Position numbers and translations under genes: made by a program. DNA of 64,000 nt from assembly GCA_003660235.1 (NCBI GenBank), contig QGON01000057.1:42054-106053 (forward strand). The letters run 5' to 3'. The notes below the pieces were generated by a model. It saw only the letters and a program-made list of their open reading frames with translations. It made no database searches and was not told the DNA's origin. Below, piece by piece: positions 8,838 to 17,814 of this stretch (position 1 is its first letter; each line of letters opens with the position of its first letter). This DNA is from a bacterium endosymbiont of Escarpia laminata (GTDB lineage Bacteria; Pseudomonadota; Gammaproteobacteria; Chromatiales; Chromatiaceae).

Positions 8838-9564
8838 ACTACAGCTACTTTTATAATGGGTCGTTATCTGTCCATCACGCCTCCCGGCGCGCTTGCTGGC
8901 AGCCTGAGGCGTTGATGACAATCTTGTAATCACGCCATCCTGTCGCCAATTCGGATAAAGTGCAAGCAGTAGAAGTGTTGTAAGTTATTTGATTATTAGA
9001 ATTTTATTAATTATCTGTAGATGATTTCGTCCAGCTATCCGGGTTTTGCAGACTCCAAAATGCACTTTCGCCAACACCCTGATAATTATGATTGAACATT
9101 GTGGAAAAGCCGCTTTTTCAATGTGTTGCCTGGTGATTTATTCACACAGCGCCTATTGCAGTTCCTGTGGCGGGGTATTTGTCAATAGTCAGGGTGTAAA
9201 AAAATTTGTACATTGATATTATCCTTTATATTCAGTTGGTTAGTAGATCGTTTATTTTTTTTACAATCTAAAGACAAGTCAATGTTTATGCGGGTTTCAG
9301 GGTGATGTCCCGATTTTTTCAACAAAGTTATCCACAGAAGATGTGCATAAGTGGGAAGTCGTTTTTCAAAGCGGGGTTACAGCTGTTTTCAAGCAATATC
9401 CTGATGAATATTCGCTAACGTATTGATTTAACTTTTGGGGGGGGATGCTTCTCAGGGGGAGAGTCTGTTTCCCGAAATATATCAAAAATCTGAAATATTG
9501 AGGCGTAGAGCGGCAGGGTTTTGGGTATAATCCCCGCTCTTTTTTTGGACCGGACTGTAATTCA
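8838..9564. other. 727-bp AT-rich non-coding region with a DnaA-box cluster; origin-like
   Basis: No gene is supported; the 124-residue minus ORF overlapping the end is a shadow of typA. Four matches to the DnaA box TTWTNCACA are visible: TGTGGAAAA at 9100-9108 (reverse), TTATTCACA at 9138-9146, TTATCCACA at 9328-9336 and TGTGCATAA at 9342-9350 (reverse). GATCGTTTATTTT at 9246-9258 differs at one specified position from the E. coli 13-mer consensus GATCTNTTNTTTT. Genes diverge on both sides. This would suit an oriC or a DnaA-titration site. It must also hold the moxR and typA promoters; TATAAT at 9526-9531 may be the typA -10 box. Confidence 0.55.
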
Positions 9565-11379
9565 GTGATCGAGAAGCTCAGAAATATCGCCATCATCGCG
9601 CATGTTGACCACGGCAAGACCACGCTGGTGGACGAACTGCTGAAACAGTCAGGAACCCTGGGGGAACGCTTCGGTAAAGTCGAGCGGGTGATGGATTCGA
9701 ATGACCAGGAGAGGGAGCGTGGCATTACCATCCTCTCCAAGAATACGGCGATCCGCTGGAACGACTACCGCATTAATATCGTCGATACTCCCGGTCATGC
9801 CGATTTCGGCGGCGAGGTGGAGCGGGTGCTCTCAATGGTCGATTCGGTACTGCTGCTGGTGGATGCTCAGGAAGGACCCATGCCGCAGACCCGCTTCGTC
9901 ACCCAGAAGGCCTTCGATCATGGTTTGCGCCCTATCTTGGTGGTCAATAAAATAGACAGACCTGGCGCCCGCCCCGAGTGGGTCATCGATCAGGTGTTCG
10001 AACTCTTCGATCGTCTTGGCGCCACTGACGAGCAGCTCGATTTCCCCATCGTTTACGCCTCGGCCATCAACGGCTATGCGGGTCTTGAGGAAGATGTAAG
10101 CGAAGGTGACATGACGCCATTGTTCGAGGCTATAATTACGCATTGTCCGGTGCCTGATGTGGACCCTGATGGTCCTCTACAGATGCAGATCTCCAATCTT
10201 GACTACAACAGCTACGTGGGCGCTATTGCAGTGGGCCGCATCGCACGGGGGACCATCCGCCCCAACCAGCAGGTGGTTGTGGTCAAGTACGACGGCGAGG
10301 AGCACAAGGCCAAGGTCGGGATTGTGTATGGATATCTGGGGCTTGAGCGGCACGAGGTCAAGGAGGCGGTGGCCGGCGATATCATTGCCATCACGGGCAT
10401 GGATGCGCCAAATGTCTCTGATACCCTCTGCGATCCGGATAATGTGGAACACCTGCCCCCCCTGAGCGTGGATGAACCTACCGTCTCCATGACCTTCCAG
10501 GTCAACGCCTCTCCCTTTGCCGGCAAGGAGGGCAAATACCTGACCTCCCGTCAGCTCAAGGAGAGGCTGGAGCGGGAGCTGATACACAACGTGGCTCTGC
10601 GGGTGGAGGAAGGTACCGATCCTGAGAAGTTCAAGGTCTCCGGTCGTGGCGAACTGCACCTCTCGGTGCTGCTTGAGACCATGCGCAGGGAGGGTTTTGA
10701 GCTGGCGGTCTCCCGTCCCGAAGTCATCTTTCGTGAGGTCGACGGTGAGGTTTGCGAACCCTATGAGCAGTTGACCGTTGATGTGGAGGAGCTGCATCAG
10801 GGAACCATCATGGAGGCTTTGGGCGCCCGCAAAGGTGAGCTTAAGGATATGGTGCCTGACGGCCAGGGGCGTGTGCGTCTCGACTATGTCATCCCTTCCC
10901 GTGGCCTGATCGGCTTTCAGACCGAGTTTATGACCAGTACCTCGGGTACCGGTCTGATGTATCACGTATTCGACCATTATGGGCCTGCTCAGCACGGTGG
11001 TATTGCGCCGCGTAAGAACGGCGTGCTGATCTCCAACGGTCAGGGTAAGGTGCTGGGGTTCGCTCTGTTCAACCTGCAGGAACGGGGCAAGATGTTCGCT
11101 TCACCGGGGGATGAGGTCTATGAGGGGCAGCTGGTGGGTATCCATGCGCGGGCCAACGATCTTGTGGTCAATCCGTTGAAAGGCAAGCAGCTCACCAATG
11201 TTCGTGCCTCAGGCAAGGATGATGCGATTATGCTTACAACGCCGTTGAAGTTTACCCTGGAACAGGCGCTGGAGTTCATCGAGGAGGATGAACTGGTGGA
11301 GATTACCCCCAGTGCGATTCGCTTGCGCAAAAAGCATCTCAAGGAGCATGAGCGGAAGAAAGCGTCCCGCGGCGGCTGA
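9565..11379 (+). CDS. typA: Ribosome-associated translational GTPase TypA/BipA
   Basis: The 604-residue protein starts with GTG at 9565. GTPase motifs are clear: AHVDHGKTT (G1, residues 12-20), RGITI (G2), DTPGHADF (G3) and NKIDRPGARPEWV (G4). The domain III/V and C-terminal regions typical of BipA follow (SGRGELHLSVLLETMRREG; PSRGLIGFQTEFMT). TypA is an EF-G-like GTPase that binds the ribosome and affects subunit assembly and stress adaptation, especially at low temperature. Length matches the family (about 605). It is transcribed away from the origin-like gap and ends 20 bp before the convergent chemotaxis gene. Confidence 0.97.
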   Translation: MIEKLRNIAIIAHVDHGKTTLVDELLKQSGTLGERFGKVERVMDSNDQERERGITILSKNTAIRWNDYRINIVDTPGHADFGGEVERVLSMVDSVLLLVDAQEGPMPQTRFVTQKAFDHGLRPILVVNKIDRPGARPEWVIDQVFELFDRLGATDEQLDFPIVYASAINGYAGLEEDVSEGDMTPLFEAIITHCPVPDVDPDGPLQMQISNLDYNSYVGAIAVGRIARGTIRPNQQVVVVKYDGEEHKAKVGIVYGYLGLERHEVKEAVAGDIIAITGMDAPNVSDTLCDPDNVEHLPPLSVDEPTVSMTFQVNASPFAGKEGKYLTSRQLKERLERELIHNVALRVEEGTDPEKFKVSGRGELHLSVLLETMRREGFELAVSRPEVIFREVDGEVCEPYEQLTVDVEELHQGTIMEALGARKGELKDMVPDGQGRVRLDYVIPSRGLIGFQTEFMTSTSGTGLMYHVFDHYGPAQHGGIAPRKNGVLISNGQGKVLGFALFNLQERGKMFASPGDEVYEGQLVGIHARANDLVVNPLKGKQLTNVRASGKDDAIMLTTPLKFTLEQALEFIEEDELVEITPSAIRLRKKHLKEHERKKASRGG

Positions 11380-11399
11380 AGTCGGTCAGCGGCCCGGAT

Positions 11400-12602
11400 T
11401 CAGAAGAGATCTACATCGCCGCTCGACATTTCGTTGGTCTGCACTGATTTTTCCTTGAGACTGTCGAACTCCTGCTGAATCTGTTGCAGTATTGATGAGA
11501 GTTCTGTCAGGGGTGGCTCGCCCCCCTGATGGTGCAGCAGGATGCCGCTGATCTGGTTGGTTACTTCTGTGAGTCGCTCAAGCCGAAGGTGTGAGTGCTG
11601 CAGAATCTGCCGGCTCATGTCGTCTACCTGGAGTGAGGTGAATCCCGCAGCTACCTGTTGTTGGGTTTTCTGCGTGATGGCTGCAATTTGTGACGTATTG
11701 TTGCGCACGACCCGATTGATCGACCCCATGTCGTCCCACATTTGGCTCAATGCTGCCTGGGATGCGTCGATGGTTGAAATATCGGTAGAGGCTGATTTTT
11801 CCACAATGGAACGGATACTGTGGATGTCATCCTGCATCGCTGTTAATTTTTCCTTAATCTGGTTGTTGAAGTTGGTGGTGCGTTGTGAAAGGTTTCGCAC
11901 TTCATCTGCAACCACGGCAAAACCACGCCCGGCGTCACCGGCCCGGGCGGCCTCAATTGCTGCGTTTAGCGCCAAGAGATTGGTTTGTGCGCTGATGTCG
12001 TCCACTTCCTTGAGCAGACTGACCGCCCCATCTACATCCCCATTGATATTGGTAAAGCGGTCGACGATGGTTTTGTTGGCTTCTGTGACACCGCGAATGG
12101 TGGTGGCAAAATTGTCCACGATCTTTTCTGTTTCGTGCGCGAAGCTCTCGATGCCGGCGATCTGCTCGTTCTTCTCTTCTGATTTAACGGATTGAACCAA
12201 CTGATCGACCAGGCTGCTCAAGGTCTGCTCCTGACGGTTGCTTACGTCGCTGATCGTGGCGAAGTTATTGGATAGGCGGTTGATGGCATCGCTCACCAGA
12301 TTGGCGACATGGTTAAGGTCGGAATGCACCGCCTGAAACTGGGTGTTGACCTCCAGCATGGCCTGATCAAACAGGCTTTCGTACTCCACACTCTGCTGGT
12401 TTCTGCTTGCAGCAGCTTTGTCCATGGCCTCGGATTGACGTTGTTGCAGGAAATGGTGGCGGATAAAGCCTGCGACTATTGCGCTCAGTGCGACACCCTG
12501 GAAACCCAACCAGACCCAACTGTTATCGAGTAAGGTTTGGCTCACAATGCCTGCAAGCAAGGCGCCCAGTGCAATCCATGGATATGGGTATTTGGGATTC
12601 AT
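11400..12602 (-). CDS. Methyl-accepting chemotaxis protein without periplasmic sensor
   Basis: This 400-residue protein has two closely spaced N-terminal membrane helices ([17 protein letters not shown] and [17 protein letters not shown]) with almost no periplasmic loop. A long coiled coil follows, carrying the signalling hairpin [39 protein letters not shown] that contacts CheA/CheW. No HAMP or ligand-binding domain is evident, so it may sense an intracellular or membrane cue. The C-terminus ends SGDVDLF, an acidic/aromatic tail. No che genes are adjacent. The family is certain; the stimulus is unknown. Confidence 0.92.
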   Translation of the reverse strand: MNPKYPYPWIALGALLAGIVSQTLLDNSWVWLGFQGVALSAIVAGFIRHHFLQQRQSEAMDKAAASRNQQSVEYESLFDQAMLEVNTQFQAVHSDLNHVANLVSDAINRLSNNFATISDVSNRQEQTLSSLVDQLVQSVKSEEKNEQIAGIESFAHETEKIVDNFATTIRGVTEANKTIVDRFTNINGDVDGAVSLLKEVDDISAQTNLLALNAAIEAARAGDAGRGFAVVADEVRNLSQRTTNFNNQIKEKLTAMQDDIHSIRSIVEKSASTDISTIDASQAALSQMWDDMGSINRVVRNNTSQIAAITQKTQQQVAAGFTSLQVDDMSRQILQHSHLRLERLTEVTNQISGILLHHQGGEPPLTELSSILQQIQQEFDSLKEKSVQTNEMSSGDVDLF

Positions 12603-12763
12603 GGTAAAGGTCTTCCAGCTTCTGAATGACTAACCCAAACTGTTTTGTTTGCTTTGACCGGTACAGGGTTTGAGGGTACCAATTATCCCTGTGATCGGCG
12701 GGGGATATGTTTTCTTTAGCGCGGAGCTGGCGAAGGCAAATGTTAAGAGTGGGCGGATTTTGC

Positions 12764-12802
12764 AGAAAAGAAAAACCCCGGCGGCATTCCATGCTGTCGG
12801 GG
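12764..12802 (-). terminator. Rho-independent terminator on the minus strand
   Basis: A 12-bp stem (CCCCG plus a seven-pair arm with two G-U pairs) closes a three-base GGA loop. On the minus strand it is followed by TTTTTCTTTTC. It ends a transcript entering from the dtd side and lies upstream of, not after, the mcp gene. Confidence 0.7.
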
Positions 12803-12900
12803 CTTTAGTCGCCTGGTTGTGGTTGGCAAAGGTGTTCTCTCCGTAGCTGCGCCGTTCCTGCGCATTTCGTCGTTCCATCTGCATCCCTGCCGGCGACAGG
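12764..12900 (-). ncRNA. Candidate CsrB/RsmZ-like small RNA with GGA motifs
   Basis: Read on the minus strand, about 135 nt carry five GGA motifs (AGGGATG, ATGGAAC, CAGGAAC, ACGGAGA, ATGGAAT) and end in an intrinsic terminator. Two motifs lie in hairpin loops. TGCGC-AGGAACG-GCGCA (12848-12864) presents AGGA, and the terminator itself has a GGA loop (GCAT-GGA-ATGC). Loop-exposed GGA repeats plus a terminator are the signature of RNAs that sequester the CsrA/RsmA regulator. The 5' end is a guess and no clear -10/-35 is visible. It could instead be a leader for mcp or a short coding transcript. Confidence 0.35.
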
Positions 12901-13062
12901 TATAGATTTACACAAAGCGGTGAGATTTCGTGTGGGCAATGACCTCATCTCTTGTAGGAATTTTCTGAACATTGTGACTGTTGCAGGTGAAATATGCGTG
13001 TTTCCCTGTGGGTTGTCAGGGTAAACTCTCGATTTCATGACAACTATCTATTCTAAAATCAA

Positions 13063-13500
13063 ATGATTGGACTGCTGCAGCGAGTGTCAAATGGAAGCGT
13101 GAAGGTGGAGCAGGAGGTGATCGGAGAGATCGGCCGTGGGCTGCTGGTGCTGGTTGGGGTGCAGAGGGACGATAACGAGGCCAGGGCCGACAGGCTGTTG
13201 GAGCGTCTGCTTGGTTACCGGGTATTCCCAGATGAAACCGGACGCATGAATCTGGGGTTGCGTGATATAGGTGGCGGTCTCTTGCTGGTGCCTCAGTTCA
13301 CTCTGGCGGCGGATACGCATAAAGGAAAACGCGCCGGATTTTCCACTGCGGCACCCCCTGCGATGGGGGAGGCCCTTTTTCTCTACCTGCTCGATCGTGC
13401 AAGGGAGACTCACGGGGATGTGGCGAATGGTCGCTTTGGTGCGGAGATGCAGGTGGAGTTGACCAATGAGGGCCCTGTGACCTTCTGGCTGGAAACCTGA
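13063..13500 (+). CDS. dtd: D-aminoacyl-tRNA deacylase
   Basis: This 145-residue protein begins MIGLLQRVSNGSVKVEQEVIGEIGRGLLVLVGV, the canonical DTD N-terminus. It carries the two conserved active-site motifs: VPQFTLAADT near residues 89-98 (SQFTL type) and NEGPVTF near 136-142, containing the Gly-cisPro dipeptide. DTD is a homodimeric cytosolic enzyme that removes D-amino acids and glycine from mischarged tRNAs. Length equals the family norm. It converges with the lytic transglycosylase gene and leaves only 23 bp between the stops. Confidence 0.97.
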   Translation: MIGLLQRVSNGSVKVEQEVIGEIGRGLLVLVGVQRDDNEARADRLLERLLGYRVFPDETGRMNLGLRDIGGGLLLVPQFTLAADTHKGKRAGFSTAAPPAMGEALFLYLLDRARETHGDVANGRFGAEMQVELTNEGPVTFWLET

Positions 13501-13523
13501 GGTTCAGACAGGGTACCTCCGTC

Positions 13524-14996
13524 CTACTTCTTTGCCTTTCTGGTCGCCTCATGCAGGTCGAATGCCAATCGATATGCCGTATAGTATTTGACGATGTTGC
13601 GTGTATAGCGCACGGTCTCCTGGCCTACGATCCTGAGCGCCGCGTGCTCAACATTGAGGAACCAGCGGTCCCTGTCCAGCCCCATTTTTTCGGCTTTTGC
13701 GCGCATTTTGCGTACTTTCGCCGGGCCGGCATTGTAGGCGGCGAGGCTGAAAAAAACGCTGTCCTGCGGTGAGATGGAGGGATCGCTGAAGTAGTGTTTG
13801 CGTAGCCAGGCCAAGTATTTAATACCGGCGTGAATATTGTTCTCCAGCTTCTCGATGTCAGAAATGGCAACATGTTTGTCGGCGGCTGTCGCCTTGCGTA
13901 TCTGCATGATGCCGATAGCTCCGGAGGGATTACGCTTGCGCTGATCGAGTCCGGATTCCTGGTAAGCCTGAGCGGCAATGACCAGCCAGTCGAAATCATA
14001 CTGTTCGGCATATTTTTTAAAAAGGCTACTGACTCGATTCAGACGGTCATGTTCATTGGGTTCCAGGGGGTTTTTGATCCATCGGGTCTTTTCGTAGTAA
14101 CGCTTGAACATCATGTTGCCGAGCAGACTGCCCTTTTTGATCTTCCCGATATAGCCATTCAGGCTCTGCAGTAGTTTGGGGTTGTTCTTTCTTACCGCCC
14201 ACGCAAGCTGGCTGCCGGAATGGATAGGGTGTCCTGGATATAGCTGAATATTTTTCAGCACCTGTGACCAGATCCTGGCGATGTGGTCGTCGGCGACCGT
14301 GTAGTCGATGACCCCGGCGTTGACCATTTCAAGCAGATCTTCGGTCTGCAGATATTCACTCACTTCGATGATCTCGACCGGCAGCCGGTTTTCCCTGCGG
14401 AACCGTTGATTGAGCTGTTTAAGATGTGTGGCGTAGCTGCTGCCTCTCAGCAGATGGAGGGTCTTTCCCGCCAAGTCATTCAGGGAATTCAGGGGTGCGG
14501 TGGATTTCGCGGCTACGATGATCTCCTGCACGTTGGGTAGATAGGGTTTGGTAAATGCGACCATTTTTCTCCGCTCCGGCGTGATGGTCAGCCCGGCTGC
14601 GGCGATGTCCCCTTTGCCTGCGAGCAGAGAGGGCAGCAACTGATCGAAGGGAACAGGGATAAACACCAGGACGGTATTTATCTGGTTTCGCCTATTGTCT
14701 TTGTTGAGGTGTTCTTTATATTTCTCCAGCAATTCGGCTTCAAACCCTTTGCGGTTACCGTTGTGGAGAAAAAAACCGGTGCGGTTGTAACTGACCAGTA
14801 CCCGAATGGCGGCACGCGTCTGTATCTCATCGAGATCACCGGAGAATTGCCGGGTGACCGTATCGAGTATGGAAGAGCCATCCGCTGCTGAGAGGCTCAG
14901 TGGAAGGCAGATCAGCAGCAACAGAGTGACCAGCCGTCGAATGGCATTCAGGGAGTCGTTGCCTTGGAAAAATGTCGGCAAAGTGGCTGTTTCCAT
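13524..14996 (-). CDS. mltF: MltF-like membrane-bound lytic transglycosylase (SBP-3 plus SLT domains)
   Basis: The 490-residue protein has an N-terminal hydrophobic segment (LVTLLLLICLPLSLSA), probably a signal peptide or anchor. A periplasmic solute-binding family 3 domain covers about residues 55-290 (IRVLVSYNRTGFFLHNGNRKGFEAELL; AAAGLTITPERRKMVAFTKPY). An SLT domain follows from about 320, with catalytic Glu in AAQAYQESGLDQ and the GAIGIMQI motif. This two-domain order defines MltF, which cleaves peptidoglycan to 1,6-anhydromuropeptides. No lipobox or N-terminal Cys is visible, so anchoring may differ from the usual form. Confidence 0.88.
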   Translation of the reverse strand: METATLPTFFQGNDSLNAIRRLVTLLLLICLPLSLSAADGSSILDTVTRQFSGDLDEIQTRAAIRVLVSYNRTGFFLHNGNRKGFEAELLEKYKEHLNKDNRRNQINTVLVFIPVPFDQLLPSLLAGKGDIAAAGLTITPERRKMVAFTKPYLPNVQEIIVAAKSTAPLNSLNDLAGKTLHLLRGSSYATHLKQLNQRFRRENRLPVEIIEVSEYLQTEDLLEMVNAGVIDYTVADDHIARIWSQVLKNIQLYPGHPIHSGSQLAWAVRKNNPKLLQSLNGYIGKIKKGSLLGNMMFKRYYEKTRWIKNPLEPNEHDRLNRVSSLFKKYAEQYDFDWLVIAAQAYQESGLDQRKRNPSGAIGIMQIRKATAADKHVAISDIEKLENNIHAGIKYLAWLRKHYFSDPSISPQDSVFFSLAAYNAGPAKVRKMRAKAEKMGLDRDRWFLNVEHAALRIVGQETVRYTRNIVKYYTAYRLAFDLHEATRKAKK

Positions 14997-15048
14997 CTCG
15001 TTCTCTAATGGTCGTTATGCTTGAATTAGCACCCAACTTATCCTTCCC

Positions 15049-15081
15049 TTGCGTCATAATCGATACTGTATATAATAACAG
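15049..15081 (+). promoter_or_regulatory. lexA promoter with overlapping LexA (SOS) box
   Basis: CTGTATATAATAACAG at 15066-15081 matches the gammaproteobacterial LexA operator CTG-N10-CAG nearly perfectly. It overlaps a TATAAT -10 box (15071-15076) spaced 16 bp from TTGCGT (15049-15054). This is the classical layout for LexA autorepression, 28 bp upstream of the lexA start codon. Confidence 0.92.
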
Positions 15082-15108
15082 TATGAATATAACCACAGGT
15101 CAAGCCCG

Positions 15109-15750
15109 ATGAAGTTGACGCCAAGACAGACAGAGGTCCTTGAGTTGGTTCGCACTCACCTGGAGGTGACAGGTTTTCCACCAACCCGCGCGGAGATTGC
15201 GAAGGCTCTGGGTTTCCGCTCTGTAAATGCAGCTGAGGAGCATCTGCGGGCACTTGCGAAAAAGGGGGCCATTGAACTGCTGAAAGGGCGCTCACGCGGG
15301 ATTCGGTTATTGTTGCCGGACGAGAAGGACGAAGGCATGCCCGTGGTTGGCCGGGTGGCGGCAGGCAGTCCGATTCTTGCAGAAGAGCATATTGAAGAGC
15401 GCTACCCTTTCTCTCCGGAGCTTTTTCATCCGCCGGCAGACTATCTACTGAGGGTGTCGGGTGCGAGTATGCGGGATGTGGGCATTATGGATGGTGACCT
15501 GCTCGCAGTCCATCGCACTTCTGAGGCGCGCAACGGCCAGATTGTGGTGGCGCGTCTGGATGATGAGGTGACAGTAAAACGGTTTCATCGCGATGCCCGG
15601 CATCGACATCTGGTGGTATTGTTGCCGGAGAATGCCGATTTTGAGCCAATCAGGGTTGATCTGCGGGAACAGCACTTAATGATAGAAGGGTTGGGTGTCG
15701 GTGTTCTGCGTCAGGGACTGGAGATTTCGAACCGTTTCAGGCGCACCTAA
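15109..15750 (+). CDS. lexA: LexA repressor
   Basis: The 213-residue protein has an N-terminal winged helix ([44 protein letters not shown]). The autocleavage site is at Ala85-Gly86 (GRVAAGSPI). The S24 dyad is Ser120 ([14 protein letters not shown]) and Lys157 (EVTVKRF). LexA represses SOS genes and cleaves itself when stimulated by RecA filaments. The consensus operator directly upstream shows autoregulation. It is about 10 residues longer than the E. coli protein, with the extension at the C-terminus. Confidence 0.97.
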   Translation: MKLTPRQTEVLELVRTHLEVTGFPPTRAEIAKALGFRSVNAAEEHLRALAKKGAIELLKGRSRGIRLLLPDEKDEGMPVVGRVAAGSPILAEEHIEERYPFSPELFHPPADYLLRVSGASMRDVGIMDGDLLAVHRTSEARNGQIVVARLDDEVTVKRFHRDARHRHLVVLLPENADFEPIRVDLREQHLMIEGLGVGVLRQGLEISNRFRRT

Positions 15751-15887
15751 AAGCGTCGTACCGTATATACTAGGACCCAGGAAGTATTGGACCTCCTGAG
15801 CGATTGCCGACGCTGTGTAACAGTTGAGATCTACACGGGTCGCTGTCGCTGTATTGTCGATTTTGTGTGGGCAGGGGAGACGGTTAG

Positions 15888-16577
15888 GTGCTGGGAGTTC
15901 TGTTACTGGGGTTTCTGATAGGCCTGCAGCACGCGATGGAAGCGGATCATGTTGCGGCAGTCGCGTCCCTGGCAACTCAAAACCGCACCCTTGCACAGAC
16001 AGCCAGGCAGGGTGTTGTCTGGGGTTTGGGACATGCCTTGACGCTGTTTCTCTTTGCTGGAGTGGTGCTGGTTTTCGACTTGATCATGCCTGAGTCTCTG
16101 GCTCGCACCCTGGAATTGACGGTGGGCGTGATGCTGATTCTACTGGGCGTTGATGTTTTGCGTCGTCTGATAAGTGAGAGAGTGCACTTTCACGCCCATA
16201 GTCACGGAGAACTGACCCATTTTCATGCTCACTCCCATCAGGGTGGCGGCGCGCATGATGTTGATCTGCATTTGCATAAACACTCTGAGCGGTTTCCCCT
16301 GCGAGCACTCTTTGTCGGCATGATGCATGGTATGGCGGGTTCCGCCGCGCTGATCCTGCTGGCGCTGGAGACCGTGGCGTCTCCTCTTGAAGGTCTGCTC
16401 TATATCCTGGTTTTCGGTTTTGGTTCAATCGCCGGGATGGGGCTTTTGGCGCTGGTGATCGGTCTGCCCATGCGGCTCTCATCCCGTTCTCTCACATGGG
16501 CGCATAACGGCCTGAAAGGGGGGGTGGGTTTTCTCACGGTGGGGCTGGGTGCTGCTGTGATCGTGTCGGTCATTTAA
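15888..16577 (+). CDS. NicO/UreH-type transporter with His-rich loop
   Basis: This 229-residue membrane protein starts with GTG. It has about six helices and the first-helix motif LQHAMEADHVAAV (HxxxxDH), which binds metal in Ni2+/Co2+ transporters of the NicO/NiCoT group. A central hydrophilic loop (HFHAHSHGELTHFHAHSHQGG) is extremely His-rich, and helix V has GMMHGMAGSAAL. Related short proteins are annotated as urease accessory UreH or sulfite exporter-like. The His loop supports metal handling (Ni, Co or Zn). No urease or hydrogenase genes are adjacent, so the substrate remains uncertain. Confidence 0.78.
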   Translation: MLGVLLLGFLIGLQHAMEADHVAAVASLATQNRTLAQTARQGVVWGLGHALTLFLFAGVVLVFDLIMPESLARTLELTVGVMLILLGVDVLRRLISERVHFHAHSHGELTHFHAHSHQGGGAHDVDLHLHKHSERFPLRALFVGMMHGMAGSAALILLALETVASPLEGLLYILVFGFGSIAGMGLLALVIGLPMRLSSRSLTWAHNGLKGGVGFLTVGLGAAVIVSVI

Positions 16578-16719
16578 CGTTTTTTCCGTATCTGCTGACG
16601 GTGCATCACACTTTGTTTGCACGGGTGGATGGAACAAATTGCCAGATTCTCCAGCTCCGGTTAAACTCAACCGTTGATAACTCCCGAATTTTTCACAAAT
16701 TTCTGCAACGGAAAAACAT

Positions 16720-17814
16720 TTGGAAACGGTGCAAAAAATCAATCTGCTGGAGCTCGACCTTAAGTCGATGGAGGCTTTTTTTGTCGACCTGGGCTCAAAG
16801 GCCTTTCATGGCCGCAATGTGTTCAAGTGGATTCACAAACACGGTGTGGTTGATTTTACGGCCATGACCGATATCTCCAAGCGGCTGAGAGAACAACTGG
16901 AAGCCGCGGCAGAGGTGCGTCTGCCAAAACTGGTTTTCGAACAGCCATCCTGGGACGGCACCCGCAAGTGGGTACTGGAACTTGAGGATGGCCAGCGCAT
17001 CGAGACCGTTTATATCCCGGATGATGGGCGCAGTACCATCTGTGTCTCCTCGCAGGTGGGTTGTGCTCTGGACTGCTCCTTCTGCTCCACCGCCCAGCAG
17101 GGGTTCAACCGCAACCTGAGTGTGGCTGAGATTATCGGTCAGGTCTGGGTGGCGGCCCGGGAGCTGGGTCACTCCCCCACCAACGTGGTGATGATGGGCA
17201 TGGGCGAGCCACTGGCCAACTTCGAGCCTGTGGTGACCGCGATGGACATCATGCAGGACGATCTGGCTTACATGCTCTCCAAATACCGCGTGACTATCAG
17301 TACCTCCGGGATTGTGCCTGCCCTGCGGAAATTAAGGGATGTGAGCGACGTCAGCCTCGCCGTCTCCCTGCACGCGCCGGATAATGCGCTGCGTGATGAA
17401 TTGGTGCCGATCAACCGGAAATATCCTCTTGAAGAACTGATTCCCGCCTGCCGTGACTTTATAGAAGGTGATAAGCGGCGCAAGGTGACCTGGGAATATG
17501 TGATGCTTGATGGGATCAATGACAGCATCAAACACGCCAAGGCGTTGATTCGCCTGCTTGAGGGGACACCCTCCAAGGTCAACCTGATTCCGTTCAACCC
17601 GTTCCCCGGCAGCGACTACAAAACCTCACCGCCGGAACGTATCGAAGCCTTTCGCCAGCGGCTGAAACGCTCGGGTATTATTGCCATGACCCGCAAGACC
17701 CGTGGTGACGACATCGATGCCGCCTGCGGCCAATTGGTGGGTAAGGTGCGGGATCGTAGTCGCCGTGATCTCAAACGCAGGCAATCACAGCCTTTGCAGG
17801 TAAATCTCTCATGA
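16720..17814 (+). CDS. rlmN: Dual-specificity 23S rRNA/tRNA adenine-C2 methyltransferase RlmN
   Basis: This 364-residue radical-SAM enzyme has CALDCSFC (Cys115, 119, 122) for the 4Fe-4S cluster, and MGMGEPLANFEPV further on. The C-terminal region includes the second catalytic Cys in DDIDAACGQL. It methylates C2 of A2503 in 23S rRNA and A37 in some tRNAs. The track start is TTG at 16720; an in-frame GTG at 16729 is an equally possible start, and no strong Shine-Dalgarno decides between them. Its stop overlaps the pilF start by four bases, which opens a tightly coupled run. Confidence 0.96.
   Translation: METVQKINLLELDLKSMEAFFVDLGSKAFHGRNVFKWIHKHGVVDFTAMTDISKRLREQLEAAAEVRLPKLVFEQPSWDGTRKWVLELEDGQRIETVYIPDDGRSTICVSSQVGCALDCSFCSTAQQGFNRNLSVAEIIGQVWVAARELGHSPTNVVMMGMGEPLANFEPVVTAMDIMQDDLAYMLSKYRVTISTSGIVPALRKLRDVSDVSLAVSLHAPDNALRDELVPINRKYPLEELIPACRDFIEGDKRRKVTWEYVMLDGINDSIKHAKALIRLLEGTPSKVNLIPFNPFPGSDYKTSPPERIEAFRQRLKRSGIIAMTRKTRGDDIDAACGQLVGKVRDRSRRDLKRRQSQPLQVNLS

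Larger units (their letters stand above)
12603..13062. other. 460-bp gap between mcp and dtd holding a possible leftward small RNA
   Basis: No protein gene is convincing here; overlapping ORFs of 77-89 residues lack family features. The gap contains a strong minus-strand terminator hairpin (12764-12802), preceded by a GGA-rich stretch described separately. The terminator lies about 160 bp upstream of mcp, so it closes a transcript other than mcp. Confidence 0.5.

Noticed and set aside
9498-9531. TTGAGG to TATAAT as a typA promoter
   Set aside because: The spacer is 22 bp, too long for sigma-70; I only mention the TATAAT as a possible -10 box.
12630-12884. 84-residue minus ORF over the candidate small RNA
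   Set aside because: It runs through the terminator hairpin and beyond, which a real coding sequence would avoid; no homology features.
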